From Spongilla lacustris (Eukaryota; Porifera; Demospongiae; Spongillida; Spongillidae), in NCBI GenBank assembly GCA_949361645.1, contig OX442425.1, positions 2,224,171 to 2,288,170 on the forward strand: a stretch of 64,000 nt of DNA. Reading direction: 5' to 3'. Positions within the stretch are counted from its first letter, which is position 1; each line of letters opens with the position of its first letter. The translations under genes and the position numbers were made by a program. A model generated the notes under the pieces. The model was not told the origin of the DNA. It ran no database searches and saw only the letters and a program-made list of their open reading frames with translations. Shown here one piece after another: positions 47,201 to 54,905 of the stretch.

Positions 47201-48958
47201 AATAGATGGGTACGTGTGTACCTTTGTGTTTGTTGTTTGTATGTTAAGATCTTAATTTATAATCACTGAAGTACTAGATATATTCCAAAGTGGTTAGTTG
47301 CATACTTAGTCCTCATGTACCTGTGCTGTATGTATAAAAATACTCGATTATACTAATACAGTGCTTGTCGAGAGTAGAAAACCAAAATTTTCAGTGTAAT
47401 ACAATGTAGAACATGCTACATGTATAAGGATGCAATTACATTTTTAGAATCTGTATGTATTTCTGCATCACAACGTATAAAAACAACAGTATCATGTGGC
47501 TTTTTGTGTTTTTATACAACGATAAAAACACACTAATCTTTAAGTGTCTGTTTGTGCGTCTGGAGACTAAACCAATTACAGTTAAGGTCTCAACTTTTTT
47601 TTGCAAGTACACTGCTTAGATGCCATCTGTAGTAGCAATTTGAGCTACATGCCCAAAGCGGCTATGGAGATCGGTTACTGATCATTGTATTTCAGAGCTC
47701 TGCTGGGACTAAGGGCTATATAGCTGCAAAATTCGAACATATTGCAAAATGCCTAAAGATTTTATATGCCAATTCTAATGTTGTATTTGCTGTCGGTATA
47801 AAATATTCGCAGAAGTTGATTCAAGTTTGGTGATTGTGATCTCCGTGACATTGCAAGAATGATTTTAATTGTTAGGATATGTCAGTACCGTGTGCAGCAA
47901 TGCAGTTCAATAATATAAGTCAACTGCGGTGTTAAATACTCAAAGGCAATTCGTGACATGGGGTGCTTACTACATTTGGTTTTTTTCACCCGCTTTCGAG
48001 GAGTAACAAAGCCTGATATAGCTCCTTGCAGCAATTTTGCTGGAGTGCTATGTTGCTAGCTATAGCGATGGTCTGTTACCTCACGGCTTTTACGCTTTCT
48101 CACATTGGCACCATCGGGTAGGCCTGTGAGGTTCTGAAAAGAACCAGTACCAGATGTAGATGGACCAAATTCAGGAGTACGAACACACCCGCTACTGCAG
48201 TAACCGTTCGACATCACCAAATAACGTCACTGTGGACGTGGATGAGAGTTGCAAATGCGTATATGGAAAATTGAAAAAGATCCTGAAAGGAATTGAAGCA
48301 CAAAATTTGATATATAAAAACAACAGGCAATATGATTCCTAAAAAGTGGAGCTTAAAAATCTTGAATGTTTGCAGCCGTATAGCCCTTAGTCCTACAGCA
48401 GACCTCTGAAATACGATGATCAGGCAGACCTCTGAAATACGATGATCAGTAACCGATCTCCATAACCGCTGGGGGCGTGTAGCTCAAATTGCTACCAGAG
48501 ACCCATGGGCACCTAGGTGATGTACATGTACTTGCAAAAAAAATGTTGAGGTCTTAACTGTAATTGGTTTAGTCTCTGGAGACACTTAAAGATTAGCATG
48601 TTTATTGTTGTATAAAAACACAAACAAGTCACGTGATATTGTTGATGTTATGCAGAAATAGATGCTGATTCTAAAATGTAATTTGCATCCTTGTACATGT
48701 ATCATGTTTAGTTGTGGAGATATTCTGGGGAAAAAAACGGAATTTTTTGGTTTTCTACTCTCTTTGTGACAAGCACTGTATGTAAATCACTGACTTTGAG
48801 AGAATTTCGTATCAGGTGTGGCACGCTCTTTATCAAGAGATGTGCTGAGTGAGCTGTCATCCTCTCCTGGATCCATATCAGATGTCCACAATGGAACTAT
48901 GAATGGTCACAGTGGTGAGGACAGTCCTGATGTGAACCAAACAGCACCAGAGCAATGA
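26716..48958 (+). CDS. SHTN1: Shootin-1-like actin-associated coiled-coil protein, 21 exons
   Basis: Shootin-1 couples actin retrograde flow to adhesion molecules in migrating cells and axons. Exons, each with AG/GT borders and compatible phase: 26716-26839, 27194-27246, 28090-28171, 29357-29451, 31450-31527, 33516-33567, 33939-34060, 35263-35323, 36357-36427, 37082-38066, 41165-41410, 43118-43163, 43218-43249, 44351-44424, 44491-44512, 44634-44710, 44778-44834, 45136-45262, 45541-45799, 45896-46011, 48816-48958. They sum to 2922 nt, 973 residues with no internal stop. Domains: coiled coil ~1-345 with an IAHENKVLKRSRQS piece like shootin's KLNKENKTLKRIS; octapeptide repeat ~349-491; coiled coil ~530-574; polyproline ~590-656; two WH2-like ERIKSG motifs; MNEMAALLANRK; Ser/Thr/Pro tail. 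Human SHTN1 has the same order without the acidic repeat. The gene structure is firm; orthology is inferred from order and short matches. Confidence 0.75.
27059..27361. repeat. Two (GT)n/(GTGTGC)n microsatellites around exon 2
   Basis: GTGTGC and GT repeats at 27059-27177 (intron 1) and GT repeats at 27276-27361 (intron 2) bracket the 53-bp exon 2 on both sides. Frames through them are artefacts. Confidence 0.95.
27525..27985. repeat. Intron 2 minisatellites
   Basis: About 27525-27650 holds GTGATGGTGATGGTAGTGAT units. About 27770-27985 holds roughly eight units of about 27 bp with GGTGTGTGGAGTGCTAGTTA. Confidence 0.85.
28181..28210. repeat. Poly-C tract beside the exon 3 donor
   Basis: A run of 30 C starts 9 bp after the 5' splice site of exon 3 (GATG|GTGAATAGA). 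Confidence 0.97.
28577..29170. repeat. GC-rich 12-bp minisatellite, GGGGCCAGGGCT type
   Basis: About 590 bp of GGGGCCAGGGCT with GGGGCT and GGAGCC variants in intron 3. Runs of four G every six bases should form G-quadruplexes. All long Pro/Gly/Ala frames on either strand are products of this repeat. Confidence 0.97.
29692..30191 (+). repeat. 17-bp minisatellite, forward array
   Basis: About 29 copies of AGGATCAGTAGGACTTA in intron 4, with few variants. A reverse-complement array of the same unit lies at 30627-30856. Confidence 0.97.
30627..30856 (-). repeat. 17-bp minisatellite, inverted array
   Basis: About 13 copies of TAAGTCCTACTGATCCT, the complement of the unit at 29692-30191, in the same intron. 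Confidence 0.97.
31606..32358. mobile_element. GGGACAG foldback element in intron 5
   Basis: Begins GGGACAGTCTCCGAGAAAAC. The arm at about 31690-31970 is repeated in reverse at about 32015-32320; for example, TATGGTAAAATACACTTTGG pairs with CCAAAATGTATTTTACCATA. The right tip is not complete. The same arms form the tips of the 50529-58420 palindrome. No coding capacity. Confidence 0.85.
32362..32602. repeat. Inverted repeat next to the GGGACAG element
   Basis: TGATTGGTGGTATGTACATG and GTGAGGTTTGGCAGGATCCT pair with AGGATCCTACCAAACCTCAC and GCCACCAATCA. Arms are about 95 bp around a short centre near 32480. A separate small foldback. Confidence 0.8.
32603..33515. other. Rest of intron 5, no feature recognised
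   Basis: No gene or clear repeat apart from CATGTACA words and a G-rich stretch at 33331-33354. Confidence 0.5.
34603..34630. repeat. Poly-G tract, 28 bp
   Basis: A homopolymer in intron 7. The rest of intron 7 (34061-35262) shows only a CA-rich microsatellite at 35110-35213. Confidence 0.95.
35785..35981. repeat. 28-bp minisatellite in intron 8
   Basis: Seven copies of GGTCATGATATTAGAGACCC then CCTTCAGT, with AGAG/AGGG variants. Confidence 0.95.
36428..37081. other. Intron 9, no feature recognised
   Basis: Only dense ACATGTAC words toward the acceptor. No repeat array or gene. Confidence 0.5.
37082..38066 (+). CDS. Shootin-like exon 10, with coding minisatellite
   Basis: The largest exon (985 nt). 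It opens with a coiled coil (RAKLQEKENKMADLV, LGEELATLREHLAKKERELE), then holds about 17 degenerate copies of a 24-bp unit encoding an octapeptide like GDQEPLKT (about 37390-37815), a triple VVGSE repeat, and a second coiled coil (LAQVRQLEERLNSEREEK). The unit is a multiple of three, so length changes keep the frame. The minus strand is also open here only because of the repeat. Donor GAAG|GTGAGC at 38067. Confidence 0.9.
38070..39903. repeat. 38-bp minisatellite filling the start of intron 10
   Basis: About 48 copies of AGGCAGGAGAGTACTGTGCA then TGTAAGCACTCTTAGTAC. It starts directly at the exon 10 donor. Variants (TGTGTATG, GAGTGCTG, TATAGG) recur in blocks, which indicates higher-order duplication. 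There are no spacers, so it is not a CRISPR. Confidence 0.98.
40109..40828. mobile_element. Foldback element in intron 10
   Basis: Ends TAAAGTGGGGGACAGCATCA and TGATGCTGTCCCCCACTTTA. Arms of about 280 bp are nearly perfect complements; for example, TTGAAGTAAAGTTTTTCCTT pairs with AAGGAAAAACTTTACTTCAA. The unique centre is about 150 bp. No gene. Confidence 0.93.
40829..41150. repeat. ~46-bp minisatellite abutting the exon 11 acceptor
   Basis: About seven units of AGTTTGGCTTGTGCCTGTGT then ACATGTAGAGCTGCACTTTC and ACCACT. A last truncated unit, CACTAGTTTGGCTTGCACTT then GCAG, forms the splice acceptor itself. Confidence 0.93.
41165..41410 (+). CDS. Shootin-like exon 11, FH1-like polyproline
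   Basis: It encodes GELQAKLASMTSLGSIPLAG followed by four runs of 8-11 prolines separated by PMMRGGG, PMMGGG and KLPQGGG, ending PAGG. Such runs bind profilin and SH3 domains in formins and Ena/VASP partners (family knowledge). Acceptor CTTGCAG|TTGG; donor GGGG|GTGAGT. Confidence 0.9.
41889..43091. repeat. 41-bp minisatellite in intron 11
   Basis: About 29 copies of GAGGGTACTGTACACACCTA then CACCTCTGTATGTCATGTACA. Because 41 is not a multiple of three and the unit has no stop in any plus frame, three long overlapping frames of over 270 codons appear. They lack any domain and are rejected as genes. Confidence 0.97.
43320..43697. repeat. 20-bp minisatellite in intron 13
   Basis: About 19 copies of CAGCACATGTACAGTGTGCA, almost uniform. 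Cys/His/Val-rich frames on both strands are artefacts. Confidence 0.97.
43716..44150. repeat. 22-bp minisatellite with an inverted inner block
   Basis: GATGGACCTACATATGTGGC-AT units run forward to about 43962, reversed (ATGTAGGTCCATCATGCCAC) from about 43963 to 44045, then forward again. All lie within intron 13. Confidence 0.95.
44351..44424 (+). CDS. Shootin-like exon 14, first WH2-like motif
   Basis: It encodes EPVDPMAAALERIKSGG then FALKKAAA. Leu/Ile-x-x-Ile-x-x-G followed by Leu-Lys-Lys is the WH2-like pattern; shootin-1 has MDRIKKGVHLRPV at the equivalent place. Exon 16 repeats it. Confidence 0.85.
44634..44834 (+). CDS. Shootin-like exons 16-17, second WH2-like motif
   Basis: Exon 16 (44634-44710) encodes DADPMAAMIERIKSGN then PLLKKVVRSP, a near copy of exon 14, which suggests exon duplication. 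Exon 17 (44778-44834) encodes AETTGAKKPDVMNEMAALL, similar to the E-x-x-x-LL-x-x-x-K segment that follows the WH2-like motif in shootin. The donor of exon 16 could alternatively be at AAG|GTGGTG, 16 bases earlier. That would break the reading frame into exon 17, so the later donor is preferred. Confidence 0.8.
46012..47358. other. First part of intron 20
   Basis: Contains three units of about 32 bp (AGGGTAGCTACAGGTGCACA) at 46560-46670 and dense CATGTACA words. A possible 24-bp exon at 46810-46833 is in phase with both neighbours. Confidence 0.5.
46810..46833 (+). CDS. Possible alternative microexon of the shootin-like gene
   Basis: ATTAACAG|...|GTATGT borders enclose 24 bases that, joined in the reading phase between exons 20 and 21, encode ENENCPGT without a stop. 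The acceptor has a weak pyrimidine tract. Only the in-phase fit and the strong donor support it. Confidence 0.25.
47359..48778. mobile_element. Foldback element ending just before the last shootin exon
   Basis: Ends CAGTGCTTGTCGAGAGTAGA and TGACAAGCACTG. Arms of about 400 bp pair; for example, ACCAATTACAGTTAAGGTCT pairs with GTCTTAACTGTAATTGG. The ends are hAT-like, but no 8-bp duplication is visible. The ~580-bp centre has a 60-codon frame at 48160-48342 with no known domain. Confidence 0.85.
48816..48958 (+). CDS. Shootin-like terminal exon
   Basis: Enters in phase as GVARSLSRDVLSELSSSPGS and ends NQTAPEQ then TGA at 48956-48958. Acceptor TATCAG|GTGTGG. It lies only 37 bp after the end of a foldback element. 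No AATAAA signal is visible in the next few hundred bases. Confidence 0.75.
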
Positions 48959-49686
48959 ATGTCTTTTTTTTTATTTTTTAAGAGTGCACGCATGAATTAA
49001 TGTAAATCTCATTTTTTTTTTTACTCCTCCTAATAATCTTACGTCACACATCTTGTTTCGTTGTATGTCAAGTTCCGTGCGTTTATGAAACCGGTCAACC
49101 GGATACACAACCAGACGACCGGTGTCGCAGTGTACAATGTCCCCCCTAAAATTTGTCCCCCCGGACAATCTACACTAAGGCAAACTGTCCCCCTCCAGGG
49201 TAAAATGTCCCCTCTAATAACATTGTATGACAAGGCTGGGAAACGTTAATGGACTTGCAGTGTACAAAATGATGTCGATAGTATTTTCAAATACCGTATC
49301 GCACAAAGGCAGTACTCGTTGACACCTGTACTCAGTAGCTCCTTCGTTGTCAAAGCTGCATGTCGTTCTTGAAATGCTATACTCGCACACATACATGTAC
49401 ACGAGCATTATTTAAAATGATGAGTGGTTCTGTGGTGAACGTATGAAGTATATTGAGATCAATAAGATCATAACCTGAAAAGTAATGTCATAAACACAGC
49501 ACCACTGCGCGTACCACCTGGATACCTCAGGAAGAAGGTTATTTAATGCAAAGGCTATCCTTAATCTTGGAAGTCCTTTTTCAATACAAACCTGTTCAGT
49601 GACTGATACAGACAGAAAGATAAATCCAGAAATCGGTTATTCCGAGACCGAATAGTATACGACTTGAAAAGCATAGTTGTCTGAAT
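48959..49686. other. Downstream of the shootin-like gene
   Basis: Presumed 3' UTR and spacer. A short group of TGTCCCC words lies at 49138-49212. No gene recognised on either strand. Confidence 0.5.
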
Positions 49687-50390
49687 ATACAGGGTCTTCG
49701 CGAAAGAACGCAATGCTTTTACATCACTAAACTTAGGATTGAAATTAATTAACTGCTTGATTTCTTTAAAATATGTTGCAGAAGTTAGGCAATACTAACA
49801 ATCCAATTTATTGTAAGCGGTTAAGTAATTGTATCAAAGCCCTCATAAATCAAAATATTCAAAGCCCTCTATTATCAACATTATTCAAGATTATGGTTAG
49901 AGATATTTGATTTTAATAACTACTAATAAGTAATGCAAGATCTGAGTATGCAGTAAACAGCACTGATTTCAATTACTGAGTTCAATAGTGAGTTATTAAC
50001 ATTTAAAACCGTGATTTGCTTTAAAGTTATTAAGATTGAAACTGTTATGGGGTAACTAATTTTAATAACCATCATAATTACTCCATGAATAAAAAACACA
50101 ATTTGATTCTGTATTAGATCATGTAATGTGAGTAACTATAACTCAAAGTTAATTGTAGTGGCCCTTTAGCATTTTCAAGTTTGATTTGTTGTTTTGAATA
50201 TTAAAACGCCAATTAAATTTCATACTTGTCACGGCTGTTTAAATCTTGTAATTAATTAAAAGTTATTGTACATTTCTGTGTCAAATTAATTAATTGCAAG
50301 GTATTTGATTTTATCTTTTGAACTGTAAAAGATAATTGAATTTTAATAATGACTATCGTATTTGCCTAACCATGGTTATTGTGTATTCCA
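49687..50390. repeat. ~700-bp dispersed repeat, copy 2
   Basis: Direct-orientation copy of 24915-25560 with its left tip intact (ACAGGGTCTTCGCGAAAGAA). It is interrupted near 50215-50245 by CACGGCTGTTTAAATC and ends near another CACGGCTGTTTCATT, sequences like the tips of the 5588-7713 transposon. Confidence 0.85.
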
Positions 50391-51097
50391 CGGCTGTTTC
50401 ATTAGGTTTTTTTAATTAGAAATGTGTTACATTTACTGTACTCTTAGTGTTCCGACGAATGAAGGAGCTCATTAAAATGTGGTTAATGTTCTAAAATCTG
50501 TTTTGTTCACAAAACACTATCAATAAATGGGACAGTTTCCGAGAAAATGATACTTCGCATATATAAATATAAAGTTATAAAAATGCTTCTCTTTTGAATT
50601 GCTATATCTTCCGAACGGTTAACGCTATCAATGTGCTATTTTCAACACTTTATACTACACCATTTCTCTATGGTAAAATACATTTTGGAGTCTTACACTT
50701 GCTCCGTGCCAGTATTGCAATGTTCGATACCCCACCGGGTTCAAACCCGCCATAACTTTCTGTAGGAGTAATCAAATCGCTTCAAACTCGGTTTATAGGT
50801 AGAGAGGTCCTATACCTATCTATTTGTTCTATTCGTTAATTTTTATGTCATCCGTTACGGAGATACAGCGGCGCAAAGTTGGTACACGTTTCCCGCTCGA
50901 ATCGCGCCGTTGTACGTGCGTGAACCGCTTCCATACCAAATTGCATGAATATGCAACTACTTCCTGTGGGCTGAGACTTGGATAACTTATAGCCACACCT
51001 ATATATACTGCGCTAGCTAGCTAGCTGGGTAAGTATTTAATCTATCGTCCCTGTCACAGTTGATATTCGTTATCTTCTGTGTAGATAAACGATATGC

Positions 51098-51253
51098 ATG
51101 GCGACGTCCACTGAAGACAAGCTCGTAAGAGGTTCAATTGGCGGACGAGTTCGAGCCGGTATGGATACGACGATCGATATTCAAGATACATTCGATGAGG
51201 ATGGGGAGATCGAGAACGGTAGTGACGGTGACGATGGTGGTTGTAGGAAGTAA
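51098..51253 (+). CDS. Small acidic ORF, left arm copy
   Basis: 51 codons from ATG 51098: MATSTEDKLVRGSIGG, a short basic piece, then an Asp/Glu/Gly-rich tail (DEDGEIENGSDG) and TAA. No family recognised. The reading frame is also intact in the opposite arm with four extra codons, which hints at constraint or at recent origin of the duplication. It might instead be the first exon of a captured gene. Confidence 0.45.
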   Translation: MATSTEDKLVRGSIGGRVRAGMDTTIDIQDTFDEDGEIENGSDGDDGGCRK

Positions 51254-54200
51254 ACAGCCGCTAAATCACAAAAGAGCCACTGGCCCCGCCCCCCACATAT
51301 GGGCCCTCACTACTACATTGCAAGTCCAGACAGCAGCCCTGCAAAACCAACAGATGCAATGCAGAGCCACCAACCCGCACTACCTATGGAACCACCCACC
51401 CATATCAGACCCTACACAGGAGCTACCAACTAACCAATGGGGTCAGCCTCCACAGTACAAGTAGAGATGCTTATACTAACCCTCTCGCTGCAAATGAAGT
51501 TGGCAGCCCTCACAATTCCAGGGTAGCCATGAACTGCATGTACATGTACCAAGGGAAGCCACACATGCCCCCTCCCAACACTACCAGTGGAACTACATGT
51601 ATTAGTCCTCACTGCAAATGGCCTTACATGTACATGTAAGCAGAACCCCATTGGTCCAGCCCCCTCCCCACCCCCACTATTGATTATTCTCTGCAAGTTC
51701 AAGGGGCCAATGGAGCCATCCCCACACAGCAAAACCACCAGTCCCCATCACTACAGCCTTGCAAACTTACAAGATAATACCTCCACACTGCAAGTAGCGG
51801 AGCCACCAGCCCTCTCACGGATGGGGTTACCAGACCCTGCACTGCCAGTAGGGGAGCCCTCACAAGCAGGGGTCAATAGATGCCAGTGGAGATGCCGCCC
51901 TCACACTACATGTAGTCCCCATAAAGTATACTGTACGTACACCCGCCCCTCTCCAAACAGTGGAACCATAAGCCCTCACTGCAAGTGCTCCACATGCATG
52001 CACACTGAGACCAGCCACCTGGACCAATGGGGTCAGCTCCCACATTATTGTGGAGCCCCCAATGACCCCGGGGAGTTTAGCAGCTGGTGGCTTCCCTGCT
52101 GGCAGTCTGATAACTCCATCTGGAATATGGCTCCACTGGTGCTAACTGGAATGCAGTGTGGGCTTTTAAGTTCACTTGCATTAATGGGTCCAATGATACT
52201 GTCCACTTGCAATGCATACTGGTGCATGGAGACGTCAGGCCTCACACTGCAAGTGGAAATGGCACCCCGCACAATTTTAGGGAGCCACGAACTGGAGCCA
52301 CACATGCCCCCACTATCTATGGAACCATTCACCCTCACTTAGCAGCCCCCACATGACACCCTATCTCCCACTACCTATTCTTCACTGCAAGTTTCAGCAG
52401 CCTTCTCAGCCTTCTCACTACAAGTGCAGTCCATACCAGTGACCATTCAATGCAAGTTCAAGGGGCCAATGGTCACACATCAAAACCACTATCCCCCATT
52501 GATCACTGCAAGTGAACTCAACAACCGCACAATGCAAGTGAATTTCCATTAAATGTAAATGCCTCCACACTGCAAGTAGTGGAGCCACCAGCTCTGTTAC
52601 AGATGGGGTTACCAGACCCTGCATTTGGTCAATGCCAGCAGGGGTGCCCACACAAGCTGGGGTCAGTAGGTATATGATGCCAGTGGAGATGCCAACCCTC
52701 ACACTACAACCCATGAACTACATGTACTGTGCGTACACCTGCCCATCTCCAAACACTACCAATGGAACCATTAGGCCTCCTGCCCTGCACCACCTGTCCT
52801 TCACTGCACGTTGAGTCAACATACGGCCCAGGGACCAATGGCGTCAGCTCCCTCACTGCAAGCGGACAGTATCATTGGAATCATGAATGCAAGGGAACTT
52901 AATAGCCCCACACTGCAGGTCCGGTTAGCACCAGCGGTTATCGGTCTGTCAGCAAAGGAGCCACCAGCTACCAAACACCCTAGGGTCATTGGGGCTCCCA
53001 GAATAATCATGCTGGTGGAAACTCACAACAGTGGAATTGGAATTGGTACCCCCACAATATTAAGGGAACCATGAACTGGAGCCCCCCGCTATCCATGGAA
53101 CCATTAGCCCTCACTTAGCAGGAGTACCTCCCACTACATGTACCTATCCTTCACTGCATGTTTCATCAGTCAAGATTACCAGCTGTATCACTACAAGTGC
53201 ACCATACCCGTGAACATTTACCGCAGGTTCAAGGGGCCAATGTGACCACTGGAGCCATTCTCACACATTAGAACCACCATACCCCATAACTGCAAGTGAA
53301 CTTAACAGCCGCACAAGACAAGTGAACTTACATTTAATGCCTACACACTGCTAATAGTAGAGCCACCAGCTCTCTCACAGATGGGGTTACCAGACCTGCA
53401 CTGCCCACATAAGCTGGGGTCAATATGTATATGCCAGTGGAGATGCCAGCCATCGCACTACAAGTAGTCCCCAAATTTCTGGGGAAGCCATGAACTACAT
53501 GCACTGCACATACACCCGCCCCTCTCCAAACACTACCATTTGAACCGTTAGTCCTCACTGCAACTACCCTATACACTGGGACCCACCCCCACGGCCTTCC
53601 TGCCCCTTCACTGCATGTTGAGTTAATGGCCCAGGGGTCAGCTCCCTCACTACAAGCGGACAGACACATTATTGCAAGTGAACTTAATAGCCCCACACAA
53701 CAAGTCCAGTTAGCACCTGTCCAGCGAGGGAGCCACCAGCTGCTAAATTCCACTGCAGGGTCGTTGGGGGCCCCCCACAATAATGCATGCTGGTGGAGAC
53801 TCCAGCTCTCACACGGCAATAGGAATTCGGCACCCCACACAATGTTAGGGGAGCCATCAACTGGAGTCACACATGCCCATGGAACCATTAGCTCTCACTT
53901 AGCAGCCCCCACATACGGGGCTAGCCCTCACAGCCCTGTCTCTCACTACCTATCCTTTACTGCAAGTTGTATCCGAGATCCAGGAGGGAACGTGCAATGC
54001 CATCCCTCACTCACTAGCCCTCTCACTGCAAACACACAATACCAGTGGAACCAGACTCACCCAGCACCCACCCCCAACAGCCCTCTTATGTATGGAGTAA
54101 TCAGACTGCCAGCAGGGGAGCCACCAGCTGCCACATTACCAGTCCTCACAAAACTAGACCCCATCATGAGGAGTGGAACCACACATGCAATGGAGCCATT

Positions 54201-54819
54201 AGCTCTCACTGCATGTGGACTTACATGGTGTTGGCCCCAAACACTAGGGCCAGCCACAATGGCCCCCTATCCGCTTAACCCCACGCAGTACAACCCCCAG
54301 CTCCTCACTGCAAATGGAACCACCAGACCCACTACCTGTGAAACCATTAACCCCCTACCTGTGAAACTGGTCATTAACCCCCACCCTACAAGAGAACTTA
54401 CACTGTCAGGGGAACCATCAACTACTACCGGTAGTGGAGCTACCAGCCCGCATTGGACAAATGGGAACACCATGCACCACTGAAGCAGCCTCCGTTTGTA
54501 GAGTGTACATGTATACGTTTTGAACACATTTTGTGTTGTAGATCTGAAATAAATGTTTGTGCATGTACCGAGGCATGTACAGAGTTATTTTATCTGGGGT
54601 GGAAGTGAAGCCCATACTGTTAGTGGTGAATATAGTTACCAGCCCTATCGGTACTGATTGCGGGTGGTCTGCACCCGTGGTTGGTTTAGATAGGGCTTTT
54701 TGAAAGAAAAAAGCCTACTGGGAACTGTGTAGCGTTGAGATACATGTACAAGTTGCAAAACTTGTAAGTGCCACTTAGAATGTCACATAAATTGCATGCG
54801 CAGTCACAGCTACAATTTG

Positions 54820-54905
54820 CACGGTGAAGACATTGGAATTCATGACCACCAACTTAACTTGTGTGGTCATGAATTCTGATGTCTTCACCGTGCCGCACAC
54901 ATCCA
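54820..54905. repeat. Centre of the giant palindrome
   Basis: GGTGAAGACATTGGAATTCA pairs with TGAATTCTGATGTCTTCACC around a ~20-bp loop. A central hairpin without long unique spacer sequence is unstable on cloning in bacteria, so the assembly here deserves a check. Confidence 0.85.

Noticed and set aside
51587..54483. ORFs of 250-285 codons in the palindrome arms
   Set aside because: Composition follows the degenerate CACTGCAAGT/AGCCCTCAC repeats, frames are broken in the other arm, and no domain is present.
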